Positions 8,522-16,867 of a stretch of DNA of 64,000 nucleotides are shown here, one piece after another. The notes below the pieces were generated by a model. That model made no database searches. It saw nothing but the letters and a program-made list of their open reading frames with translations, and was not told the DNA's origin. The number at the start of each line of letters is the position of its first letter. Positions within the stretch are counted from its first letter, which is position 1. Both the position numbers and the translations under genes were made by a program. The stretch is from an uncultured Granulosicoccus sp. GTDB lineage: Bacteria > Pseudomonadota > Gammaproteobacteria > Granulosicoccales > Granulosicoccaceae. The DNA lies in contig CANLXI010000026.1 in the NCBI GenBank assembly GCA_947495035.1, forward strand, positions 1 to 64,000, read 5' to 3'.

Positions 8522-8768
8522 TCTCGGGTTCCATGTGTGAAGCTGGAGGACTCTTCAGGACTTAACGGCAGGTAACGGCGGTTTCCGTAGGTGCTCTGCA
8601 TCACACCTCGACCATCAACGGTGAGATAACCCACTGGCTCAGGCCTTGTCATGCTCTGGCAACGGATGGTGGATCACGCCACCTCGTGCACAATGAGACC
8701 GATGGGAATGCAAATTGCACCGCTTTTCACGAATAGCGAGTCCATCCCATCCTTGTGGAACGATAGTG
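8522..8768. other. Divergent promoter region
   Basis: About 245 bp between the divergent secreted-protein gene and the GT61 gene. A direct repeat of TAACGGC occurs near 8561-8579. A GGAACCCGAGA stretch just upstream of the minus-strand ATG at 8521 could serve as its ribosome binding site. No small gene is evident. Confidence 0.5.
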
Positions 8769-10256
8769 ATGTCTGCAGTTGCCTCCGAGAACACTCAGCC
8801 AGGGTTCGACAACGCCGAGAACACGGGCTTCACGCTCGAATCGGCACTGGAGGCTCTGAAAGATGCTCGGCGGCTCGGCCTACCCGATGACACACCACTC
8901 GACTGGTGCAAACGTCTGGCGCCCGGCTGCACGAAAAACCCCGGCGCCCTGACAGCGCTGGTTCACTATTTTCTGCAGACCGGCGATGATGCCAATGCGG
9001 TGTACTTCACCAGGCTGATACTGCGCATCTTTCCCGCCAAGGGGGTCGGCTATCGTCTGTTCGGCGAGATCCTGAAAGCCCGGGGCGAGCAACACGACGC
9101 CAGCATCTGCATGCGTTATGCCTTGCCTCAGTCCATTGTCGATGAACATTTCAATGTGCCGGCCGAACGCAGAATCGACAGCCATGAGGCGGACAGTGCC
9201 GATATTCAGCGGGTCAGCGTGTTCGACGCCTCCCGCGTGGAACTGCAGCAACCCATCCGCGTCGAGTCCGCGGTAATCAGACAGTTCTCCGACAGTGTCT
9301 ATCGCGCACGTGAGGCCTACACCGCCATCCTGCCGGACGGCAGACTCTGGTTTGACGGATTCCTGACAGCGGTCTGGGACCGCCGGGATCGCCTGATCAT
9401 GGATATCAGCAAGGGGAACGCCGAGTTGGTCGACAGTCGGCGCGAAACACACACGCCTGTACGGATCAACGGACGAGTGGCCCTGATCGGCAACCGCAAC
9501 GCCAAGAACTACTATCACTGGATGAACGATGTCCTGCCATCGCTGGAACTGATTCGCCGAGCAGGCATCCCCCTGGACAGCATCGACCGCTTTGTCGTGA
9601 ATCCGTTGACCTGCCAGTTCCAGCACGAGACGCTGGCACATTTCGGTATCGATGAAAGCCGCCTGCACACGATACGCGATGGCGAATTCATCGCGGCCGA
9701 CGAACTGATCGTTCCCCGCTACGGCAGCAACTCGCTGGGAGCGTCTCAAGGCCGGTGGAACCCCGACTTTCTGCGCAAGGAATTTGCTCCTGCTCAGCCA
9801 CCGGCACAGACCCGAAAGCTCTACATCTCGCGTGGCACCAGTGGCTCACGCAGCGTACGAAACGAAACCGAACTGCAGGACGTACTGGCGCAGCGCGGCT
9901 TTGAAATCGTGTCCACCGATGGCATGAGCATCATCGAACAGGCCGCCCTGTTCAGTCAGGCCAGCGTGGTCATCGGGCCTCATGGTGCAGGCTTTTCCAA
10001 CATCGCCTTCTGCGGCCCCGGGACCCGGATACTCGAGATGTTCAGCAGTCACTTCCAGCCCTGCTTCTGGTCGATTGCCTCAGCCTTGAACTTCACCTAT
10101 GCCGCCCTGTACTGTGATGACTCGGAATATGCCGATGGCGTGCCACTGGAAACCAGCCTGCTGGAAAAACCGCGGGAACATCGCGAAGCCGGATTTCGGG
10201 TAAACCCGCAACAGCTGGCCGAGGCGCTCGACAAGCTGGACACCCACAGCGACTAG
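8769..10256 (+). CDS. GT61-family (DUF563) glycosyltransferase with N-terminal repeat region
   Basis: A 495-residue protein from the ATG at 8769. The frame extends to a TTG at 8715, but GGAA lies about 9 bp before the ATG, which I prefer. The C-terminal ~300 residues match the GT61/DUF563 family: YYHWMNDVLPSLEL, then the ADELIVPRY strand, KLYISRG, and the signature SQASVVIGPHGAGFSN followed by ILEMFSS. The first ~130 residues are helical with a TPR-like look (NPGALTALVHYFLQTGDDAN). GT61 proteins transfer sugars to glycans or glycoproteins; the acceptor cannot be read. No membrane segment is visible. There are no sugar biosynthesis neighbours apart from algC at 13 kb. Confidence 0.85.
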   Translation: MSAVASENTQPGFDNAENTGFTLESALEALKDARRLGLPDDTPLDWCKRLAPGCTKNPGALTALVHYFLQTGDDANAVYFTRLILRIFPAKGVGYRLFGEILKARGEQHDASICMRYALPQSIVDEHFNVPAERRIDSHEADSADIQRVSVFDASRVELQQPIRVESAVIRQFSDSVYRAREAYTAILPDGRLWFDGFLTAVWDRRDRLIMDISKGNAELVDSRRETHTPVRINGRVALIGNRNAKNYYHWMNDVLPSLELIRRAGIPLDSIDRFVVNPLTCQFQHETLAHFGIDESRLHTIRDGEFIAADELIVPRYGSNSLGASQGRWNPDFLRKEFAPAQPPAQTRKLYISRGTSGSRSVRNETELQDVLAQRGFEIVSTDGMSIIEQAALFSQASVVIGPHGAGFSNIAFCGPGTRILEMFSSHFQPCFWSIASALNFTYAALYCDDSEYADGVPLETSLLEKPREHREAGFRVNPQQLAEALDKLDTHSD

Positions 10257-10376
10257 CGTCTCGGCAGGTCGCGTACTGCGATGCCTGCCTGCGACTGTCG
10301 ACTGAATCAGGCAACAAGCACCGCGGAACGTTCCCTGGAGAAGCCGTTCAACACCCGGAGGAGTCCGGCTTCCCGC

Positions 10377-11051
10377 CTACATCAACCCCCGCTCCGCCAA
10401 TGATGTCTGCACACCCTGACCGATGATCAGGTGATCCAGCACGCGCACATCGATCAGGGCCAGGGCATCCACCAGCTTGCGCGTCAGGCGTACATCGGTA
10501 TCCGAGGGTTCGGCCACGCCGCTGGGATGGTTATGCGCAAAGATCACTGCGGCGGCATTGCTCGACAGACAACGCTTGACCACTTCCCGCGGATAGACGG
10601 CCGCGCTGTCTATGGTGCCGCGAAACAGCTCGCGGTATTCGATGACCCGGTGCCGGTTGTCGAGAAACAGCCCGCAGAACACCTCGTGACCCAACCCCGT
10701 CAGGTGCAACGACAGATACTGGCGAACGTGTTCCGGGGAGCTCAGTACATCGCCCTGCATCGTGGTCTCGAACACATGTCGTCGGCTGATTTCCAGTGCA
10801 GCCTGCAGGACGCTGTAGCGAGCATCCCCCAGTCCGCGGGTCTGGCAGAAACAGTGTCGTTCCGCCATGAGCAGTGCGCTGAGCCCGCCGAAGCTCTGCA
10901 AGGCATCGCGGGCCACTTGCACGGCGGAGTGCCCGGCAGTACCTGTCTGAATGAATATGGCCAGCAGTTCGGCATCGCTCAGCGAACCGACACCATGGTG
11001 CAGCAGTTTCTCGCGCGGCCGCTCGGTTTGCGGCCAGTCCCTTATCGCCAT
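10377..11051 (-). CDS. radC: RadC/YeeS JAB1-MPN domain protein
   Basis: A 224-residue protein from the ATG at 11051, which has AAGGA about 8 bp upstream. The frame runs further to 11207, but that extension is not conserved. The N-terminal helix-hairpin-helix region starts at REKLLHHG and includes SDAELLAIFIQTG. The C-terminal JAMM metal motif is intact: His173-x-His175 in AHNHPSG with Asp186. The family was once linked to DNA repair, but that function is disputed; the fold is a metalloprotease-like JAB1/MPN. It is divergent from coaBC, the standard gammaproteobacterial arrangement. Confidence 0.95.
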   Translation of the reverse strand: MAIRDWPQTERPREKLLHHGVGSLSDAELLAIFIQTGTAGHSAVQVARDALQSFGGLSALLMAERHCFCQTRGLGDARYSVLQAALEISRRHVFETTMQGDVLSSPEHVRQYLSLHLTGLGHEVFCGLFLDNRHRVIEYRELFRGTIDSAAVYPREVVKRCLSSNAAAVIFAHNHPSGVAEPSDTDVRLTRKLVDALALIDVRVLDHLIIGQGVQTSLAERGLM

Positions 11052-11197
11052 GATCAGCATCCTTGTGATCGTTGAATTGTCGTTGCAGTAAATCACAAGC
11101 CGAGCAGTGGAACCATCGTCTCGGCCTGCCGATATGCTGTTCTGTGAAGCCCTCCACACACGTCGACGACACGTACAAACTGATACCATTGGCACCC
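11052..11197. promoter_or_regulatory. Divergent radC / coaBC promoter region
   Basis: A 146-bp space between two divergent starts must contain promoters for both transcripts. A putative Shine-Dalgarno AAGGA for radC (minus strand) lies at about 11058-11063. I could not pick a convincing -35/-10 pair for coaBC. Confidence 0.5.
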
Positions 11198-12499
11198 ATG
11201 TCAGCACTCAACAACAAGAAGATACTCCTCGGTGTCACCGGGGGAATCGCCGCCTACAAGAGCGCCATCCTGGCCCGCCGTCTGATCGACGAAGGTGCCA
11301 CCGTGCGGGTGGTCATGACGCAGGGGGCTCAGGCATTCATCCAGCCCCTGACCTTTCAGGCCCTCACCGGTAACCCGGTGCATACCGACCTGCTGGACCC
11401 CGCTGCCGAGGCGGCCATGGGCCATATCGAACTGGCACGCTGGCCCGACGCCATCCTGATTGCACCGGCCAGCGCCAACACACTGGCGCGTCTGACCCAC
11501 GGTCTGGCCGACGACCTGCTCAGCACGCTGTGCCTGGCCACCGATGTCCCCGTGCATGTCGCCCCCGCCATGAACCGGCTGATGTGGCTCAATGCTGCCA
11601 CCCAGGCCAACTGCCAGACGCTGGCGGCGCGTGGAGTGCGGCTCTTCGGCCCCGGCAACGGCTTGCAGGCCTGCGGCGAAACCGGGTCGGGACGCATGCT
11701 GGAGCCTGAGGAGATTCGCGACCACCTGATGGCGGCAATGCAGGAATCCGTCGCCGCACCGCAGTCGGAATCGTTGTCCAGCTCGATGCCTGCATCCGAG
11801 ATGGCAAACTCCGCGAACGGCTCCGGGGAATTTCTGGGCGGCAAACACATCCTGATCACCGCTGGTCCGACCCGGGAGGCCATCGACCCGGTGCGCTACA
11901 TCAGCAACCACAGCTCCGGCAAGATGGGATTTGCCCTGGCCGAGGCAGCCAGACTGGCCGGTGCCAGAGTGACTCTGGTGGCAGGCCCCGTCAACTTGCA
12001 GGCCGATCCGGCCATCAAGCGCATCGATGTCGTCTCGGCCAATGACATGCTGGAGGCCGTCATGAACGAAGTTGGCAGCGCCGATGTGTTCATCTCGGTG
12101 GCCGCTGTCTCCGATTACCGCCTGGAACAGGTCATGGATCAGAAGATCAAGAAAAGTGCTGAGCAGATGACGCTGTCACTGGTTCGCAATCCCGATATCC
12201 TGCACAGCGTCTCTGCATTGCCCAAGCGACCCTTCGTGGTTGGCTTCGCCGCCGAAACCGAACAGGTCGAAGCCCATGCTCGTGGCAAGATGGCACGAAA
12301 ATCACTGGACATGATCGCAGCCAATCATGTGGGCCAGCCCGGCAATCCGGTATTCGGCAGCGATACCAATGCACTGGATGTCTTCTGGCCAGCCGACGAT
12401 GGCCATGCGCATGTTCCAGCGGCCGACAAACAGGCGGTTGCCCGCTCCCTGCTGAATCTCGTTTCTCGCCGACTACAGGCTCACCAGAACGCTCAATGA
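11198..12499 (+). CDS. coaBC: Bifunctional phosphopantothenoylcysteine decarboxylase/synthetase
   Basis: A 433-residue enzyme of coenzyme A synthesis, from the ATG at 11198 (the longer frame from 11072 is non-conserved). The N-terminal CoaC flavoprotein half has GGIAAYKSA, catalytic His76 (MGHIELA), PAMNRLMW (123-130) and the ACGETGSGRM flap with Cys159. The C-terminal CoaB half starts near residue 205, after a poorly conserved linker of about 30 residues, with ILITAGPTREAIDPVR and NHSSGKMGFALAEAA. It adds cysteine to phosphopantothenate and decarboxylates the product. It overlaps dut by 4 bp (ATGA), so the two are co-translated. Confidence 0.97.
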   Translation: MSALNNKKILLGVTGGIAAYKSAILARRLIDEGATVRVVMTQGAQAFIQPLTFQALTGNPVHTDLLDPAAEAAMGHIELARWPDAILIAPASANTLARLTHGLADDLLSTLCLATDVPVHVAPAMNRLMWLNAATQANCQTLAARGVRLFGPGNGLQACGETGSGRMLEPEEIRDHLMAAMQESVAAPQSESLSSSMPASEMANSANGSGEFLGGKHILITAGPTREAIDPVRYISNHSSGKMGFALAEAARLAGARVTLVAGPVNLQADPAIKRIDVVSANDMLEAVMNEVGSADVFISVAAVSDYRLEQVMDQKIKKSAEQMTLSLVRNPDILHSVSALPKRPFVVGFAAETEQVEAHARGKMARKSLDMIAANHVGQPGNPVFGSDTNALDVFWPADDGHAHVPAADKQAVARSLLNLVSRRLQAHQNAQ

Positions 12500-12951
12500 A
12501 CAGTGTTGACTACACCATCGTCGATCCTCGCATCGGCGACACCATTGCATTACCCGAATATGCCAGTGCTGGTAGTGCAGGCCTGGATCTGCGCGCCTGC
12601 GTCGAGCAGACTCTGACGTTGCAGCCCGGCGCTACCGAGCTGTTGCCGACGGGGCTGTGCATTCATATTGCCGACCCCGGCTATGCCGGTCTGATCCTGC
12701 CGCGCTCCGGCCTCGGCCACAAGCACGGAATCGTGCTGGGCAATCTGGTCGGGCTCATCGACTCCGACTACCAGGGGCAACTGTTTGTCTCCTGCTGGAA
12801 CCGCGGCAGCGAGCCATTCGATATCGAGGTGGGTACACGCATTGCCCAGCTGGTGATCGTGCCGGTTGCACAGGTCAGGTTCAACCGGGTCGAGAGTTTC
12901 GACGCCAGCTCACGCGGCGACGGGGGCTTCGGTTCTACCGGCAAACAATGA
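12496..12951 (+). CDS. dut: Deoxyuridine 5'-triphosphate nucleotidohydrolase (dUTPase)
   Basis: A 151-residue trimeric dUTPase that hydrolyses dUTP to dUMP and pyrophosphate, preventing uracil incorporation and feeding dTMP synthesis. The five motifs are present: SAGLDLRA (1), PRSGLGHKHGI (2), GLIDSDYQGQLFVS (3), RIAQLVIVPV (4) and the C-terminal RGDGGFGSTG (5). The length is normal. Its start overlaps the coaBC stop, and algC follows after 80 bp. Confidence 0.98.
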   Translation: MNSVDYTIVDPRIGDTIALPEYASAGSAGLDLRACVEQTLTLQPGATELLPTGLCIHIADPGYAGLILPRSGLGHKHGIVLGNLVGLIDSDYQGQLFVSCWNRGSEPFDIEVGTRIAQLVIVPVAQVRFNRVESFDASSRGDGGFGSTGKQ

Positions 12952-13031
12952 TTCACGACAACCCGGACGTCGCAATGCGGTCCGACAAATACTGCAGTGA
13001 CGCTGAAACAGCCATTCAAGGACTCTGAAAC

Positions 13032-14414
13032 ATGAATATTTCATCCGCCATTTTCCGTGCCTACGACATCCGTGGCGTCGTCACCGATACGCTGACACCG
13101 GCAGCTGTCGAACAGATCGGGCGTGCCTTCGGCAGCGAATGCCATGAACGACAGATCGATACGGTCGTTGTCGCCCGGGATGGTCGCCTCTCCGGCCCCG
13201 ACCTGATATCGGCACTGAGCAAGGGTATCCAGAGTACAGGCGTCGATGTCATCAACATCGGCATGGTACCGACACCTGTCTTGTACTTTGCCACCTATCA
13301 CCTGAACACCGGGACCGGCATCATGGTCACGGGCAGTCACAACCCTCCCGAGTACAACGGCCTGAAGATGGTATTGAGCGGCGATGCGCTGTTCGGCGAC
13401 GGCATCACCGCCTTGCACACGCGCCTGGTGGACGGCAATCTGCATGACAGTGACCAGCCTGGCACCCTGAGCGAACAGGATATCCTGCAGGACTATCTGG
13501 ATCGCATTCTGGGGGACGTCAAACTGGCCCGTCCCATGAGCATTGCCTTCGACTGCGGCAACGGCGTGGCAGGCGCTGCGGCTCCGCAACTGTTTGACGG
13601 TCTCGGCTGCAAGAGCGCAGCGCTGTTCACCGAGGTTGATGGGAGCTTTCCCAATCACCACCCCGATCCGGCCAAACTGGAAAACCTGGAAGATCTCATC
13701 AAACTGGTCAGGGACGAAAAGCACGAAGTCGGCCTGGCCTTCGATGGTGACGGTGACCGCGTGGGTGTCGTCGACGATCAGGGCAATGTGATCTGGCCGG
13801 ATCGACAGATGGTGCTGTTTGCACGCGACATTCTGGAGCGCAACCCGGGTGCCCGCATCATCTATGACGTCAAATGCTCCAAGATTCTGCCAGCGGCCAT
13901 CAGCGACGCCGGCGGTGAACCGGACATGTGGAAGACCGGTCACTCTTTCATCAAGGCGCGCATCAAGGAAACCGGCGCCCTGCTCGGCGGCGAGATGAGT
14001 GGTCACATGTTCTTCAAGGAGCGCTGGTACGGTTTTGACGATGCCCTGTATGCCGCAGCCCGTCTGCTGGAAATCCTGTCCAGAACCGACAAGCCGGCCA
14101 GCGAGATCTTCGGCGCCATTCCCAACAGCATCAATACACCGGAGCTGAATGTGACTCTCGATCAGGATGGTGCACAGCACGCCTTCATCGAGAAATTCAT
14201 TGCCGGCACCGACTTCGACGGTGCCGAGCTCACCACCATCGATGGCGTGCGTGCCGACTACCCCGACGGCTGGGGTCTGGTGCGCGCCTCCAATACCACG
14301 CCTTCGCTGGTCATCCGCTTCGAGGCAGATACTCAGGAAGCCATGGAACGCATCCAGGGCAAGTTCCGCAGAGCCATGCAGGCCACTGACAGCAGTGTTG
14401 CCATTCCATTCTGA
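13032..14414 (+). CDS. algC: Phosphomannomutase/phosphoglucomutase
   Basis: A 460-residue alpha-D-phosphohexomutase. The phosphoserine loop is TGSHNPPEYNG (Ser102), the metal loop is DGDGDRVGVVD (about 238-248), the sugar-specificity loop is GEMSGHMFF (about 325) and the C-terminal phosphate-binding segment is RASNTTPSLVIRFE. Length and motifs match Pseudomonas AlgC, which interconverts mannose-6-P/mannose-1-P and glucose-6-P/glucose-1-P for LPS and exopolysaccharide. The order dut-algC-argB is also as in Pseudomonas. Here it may supply sugars for the GT61 and GT2 enzymes in the window. Confidence 0.95.
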   Translation: MNISSAIFRAYDIRGVVTDTLTPAAVEQIGRAFGSECHERQIDTVVVARDGRLSGPDLISALSKGIQSTGVDVINIGMVPTPVLYFATYHLNTGTGIMVTGSHNPPEYNGLKMVLSGDALFGDGITALHTRLVDGNLHDSDQPGTLSEQDILQDYLDRILGDVKLARPMSIAFDCGNGVAGAAAPQLFDGLGCKSAALFTEVDGSFPNHHPDPAKLENLEDLIKLVRDEKHEVGLAFDGDGDRVGVVDDQGNVIWPDRQMVLFARDILERNPGARIIYDVKCSKILPAAISDAGGEPDMWKTGHSFIKARIKETGALLGGEMSGHMFFKERWYGFDDALYAAARLLEILSRTDKPASEIFGAIPNSINTPELNVTLDQDGAQHAFIEKFIAGTDFDGAELTTIDGVRADYPDGWGLVRASNTTPSLVIRFEADTQEAMERIQGKFRRAMQATDSSVAIPF

Positions 14415-14442
14415 CTTGTGACTCGAACCGACAAGACCTCTG

Positions 14443-15348
14443 ATGAGTGACGTAAAAGACACCAATGCTCTGGCCGATGGCCGCAGCGCTGCCGAGACAG
14501 CCCAGGTACTGAACGAAGCCCTGCCCTACCTGCAGCGTTACACCGGCCAGACCGTCGTCATCAAGTATGGCGGCAACGCCATGACCGACGAGAAGCTGCA
14601 GCGTTCGTTTGCGCAGAACGTCGTGATGATGAAACAGGTGGGCATCAACCCGGTCGTGGTACACGGCGGTGGACCACAGATCGGCCAGATGCTGAACCGT
14701 CTGGCCATCGAGAGCCAGTTCATCGATGGCATGCGCGTCACCGATGCTGCCACCATGGAAGTGGTCGAAATGGTGCTCGGTGGTCTGGTCAACAAGAATA
14801 TCGTCTCACTGCTCAATCAGGTCGGCGGCCGGGCCATCGGGCTCACTGGCAAGGACGCCAGTCTGATCGAAGCCACGCCGATGCACTTGCCGGGCAAACC
14901 GGAAGTGTCTCTGGGCTACGTGGGTGAAGTGGTCAATATCCGTACCGGCGTTCTGAATCGCCTCATGGACAACGACATCATTCCGGTCATTGCTCCCATC
15001 GGTACGGACAAGCAGGGCGCCAGTTACAACATCAATGCAGACCTGGTGGCCAGCAGCATTGCCATTGCCCTGAATGCATCACGTCTTCTGCTGCTGACCA
15101 ATACGCCGGGCATCCTGGATAGTCAGGGGGAGCTGCTGACAGGACTGACCCCCAGTGCCATCGCTGCCCTGATCAATGACGGGACACTGCACGGCGGCAT
15201 GCTACCCAAGGTGCAATGTGCGCTGGATGCCGTGGCTGCCGGTGTACGCAGTGTGGTCATCATCGATGGCCGAGTCGAACACGCCGTCCTTCTGGAGCTC
15301 TTCACCGATCAGGGGATGGGTACGCTGATCCACGACAACCAGATCTGA
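14443..15348 (+). CDS. argB: N-acetylglutamate kinase
   Basis: A 301-residue amino-acid kinase for the second step of arginine synthesis. Seen: VIKYGGNAM (ATP site), VVHGGGPQIG (substrate glycine loop), a GLTGKDASL motif, and INADLVASSIAIAL near the nucleotide site. The N-terminal ~25-residue helix before YLQRYTGQ is the kind found in arginine-feedback-sensitive hexameric enzymes such as that of Pseudomonas, so end-product inhibition is likely but inferred. It starts 28 bp after algC and ends the operon. Confidence 0.97.
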   Translation: MSDVKDTNALADGRSAAETAQVLNEALPYLQRYTGQTVVIKYGGNAMTDEKLQRSFAQNVVMMKQVGINPVVVHGGGPQIGQMLNRLAIESQFIDGMRVTDAATMEVVEMVLGGLVNKNIVSLLNQVGGRAIGLTGKDASLIEATPMHLPGKPEVSLGYVGEVVNIRTGVLNRLMDNDIIPVIAPIGTDKQGASYNINADLVASSIAIALNASRLLLLTNTPGILDSQGELLTGLTPSAIAALINDGTLHGGMLPKVQCALDAVAAGVRSVVIIDGRVEHAVLLELFTDQGMGTLIHDNQI

Positions 15349-15653
15349 TGTTGACAGATCCAGGCCGGGGTTCGTGACCCAATGCGCATTCAGGAATGAT
15401 TGCCGGGAATGCCCCTCGCCTCCCGGCGTCGACTGTCGCGCAATGATTTCCGGATGAATCATGCAGCAAATGCCGGGAATCTGCGACCCGGATAACCGAT
15501 CGCACTGCCCCACCTGAAATATACCGCTATTCTGCCTGTCATCAGCGGCCCTGACCGGTCTATTCCATGTTACGCATCCCTGTCCCTGAGCTGTCAAGAA
15601 CACGCCGTCAGGGTCGATGAATTGGGGACTGTGGTAACTCCGGATACACCGAC
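15349..15653. other. Intergenic region after argB
   Basis: A 305-bp gap between argB and the binding-protein gene. It contains two copies of TGCCGGGAAT (about 15401 and 15470), each followed within 20 bases by a C-rich, CCCGG-containing stretch that could pair with it (weak hairpins). No U-tract follows either, so they are not textbook terminators. No gene is evident. The promoter for the binding protein/chemoreceptor pair must lie here. Confidence 0.5.
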
Positions 15654-16853
15654 GTGGCATCAAGACTGAGATCAACCGTAACATCCATCACTCTGGCAGC
15701 AAGCTGCCTGGTGGCAACAACCGCGCTGGCGGAGACTCCCGGGGTATTCGCGGATCGCGTTGTCGTCGGCCAGTCGGCGGCCTTCGAAGGGCCGGCCATG
15801 GCGCTCGGCCTGGGAATGCGGCAAGGCCTGCAGGCGGCCTTTGCCGAAGTCAATGAGCAGGGCGGCGTGCATGGACGACGCATCGAGCTGCTGACTCTCA
15901 ATGATGGCTACGAGCCGGATCGAGCCATTGCCAATACACGCCAACTGATCGAAAAGGACAAGGTATTCGCACTGGTAGGGGCTGTTGGCACTCCGACTTC
16001 CAAGGCCACCCAGCCATTGGCCAAGGCAGCAGGTGTACCGTTCATCGGGCCATTCACCGGTGCCGGGTTTTTGCGCGATGCCGACAATACCCATGTCGTC
16101 AATGTGCGTGGCACCTACGATCAGGAAACCGAGGCCTGGATCGAACACCTGACCGAGGATCTGGGCAGCAAGCGCATTGCCATTCTCTATCAGGACGATT
16201 CATTCGGCCGTGCTGGACTGTCCGGGGTGCAGAAGGCCATGGACAAACGCAATCTGACGCTGGTCGCCGAAGGCACCTATGAAAGAAACAGTGTTGCAGT
16301 CAAGACAGCACTGCTGAAGATTCGCAAGGCAAAACCGGACGCTGTCGTCATGGTGGGCTCCTACAAGCCCATTGCAGCGTTCGTGAAACTGGCTCGCAAG
16401 ATTCGCATGGAGGCCCAATTCGTGACCATCTCCTTCGTCGGCAGCAAGGCGCTGGCTGCCGAGCTCGGCAAGGATGGTGAAGGGGTCGTTGTAACGCAAG
16501 TTGTACCCCGTTACGATGACTCGAGTCTGGCGCTGGTCGAACAGTATCACCAGGCCTTGAACAGACTGGATGTCAGCGCGACACCCGGCTTTGTATCACT
16601 GGAAGGGTATCTCGTTGGCAGACTACTGGTCGAGACACTCGAACGAGTCGGTCCCTCACCGAGTCGAGAAACCCTGATCAGCCAGTTCCAGCGGGCCCCG
16701 GTGGATCTGGACATCGGTGGTGTGACTCTGAGCTACGGTCCGGGTGACAACCAGGGCATGGATAAGGTCTATCTCTCCGTGTTGCAGAAGGATGGCACTT
16801 TCCGTTATGTCGATCGACTGGATCAGGCAATAAGCACCGCGGAACTTCCCTGA
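15654..16853 (+). CDS. LivK-like periplasmic amino-acid/amide-binding protein
   Basis: A 399-residue type I periplasmic binding protein (branched-chain amino acid/amide family). Signal peptide about 1-26 ending in ALA. The opening strand VVVGQSAAFEGPAMALGLGMRQGLQAAFAEVNEQGGVHGR is characteristic in form (G-Q-S/T at the ligand site, then NEQGGVHGR). Two lobes follow (ALVGAVGTPTSKA; IAILYQDDSFGRAG). No permease or ATPase gene is nearby: the next gene, 14 bp downstream and probably co-transcribed, is a chemoreceptor. I infer that this protein presents its ligand to that receptor rather than to a transporter. Confidence 0.9.
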   Translation: MASRLRSTVTSITLAASCLVATTALAETPGVFADRVVVGQSAAFEGPAMALGLGMRQGLQAAFAEVNEQGGVHGRRIELLTLNDGYEPDRAIANTRQLIEKDKVFALVGAVGTPTSKATQPLAKAAGVPFIGPFTGAGFLRDADNTHVVNVRGTYDQETEAWIEHLTEDLGSKRIAILYQDDSFGRAGLSGVQKAMDKRNLTLVAEGTYERNSVAVKTALLKIRKAKPDAVVMVGSYKPIAAFVKLARKIRMEAQFVTISFVGSKALAAELGKDGEGVVVTQVVPRYDDSSLALVEQYHQALNRLDVSATPGFVSLEGYLVGRLLVETLERVGPSPSRETLISQFQRAPVDLDIGGVTLSYGPGDNQGMDKVYLSVLQKDGTFRYVDRLDQAISTAELP

Positions 16854-16867
16854 GCCGCAGACCTGCC

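Noticed and set aside
13041..14465. A 474-codon minus-strand frame antisense to algC.
   Set aside because: Shadow of a strongly supported phosphohexomutase; no recognisable motif.
15349..15653. Intrinsic terminator of argB.
   Set aside because: G/C-rich repeats can form weak stems, but no U-run follows; I did not call a terminator.
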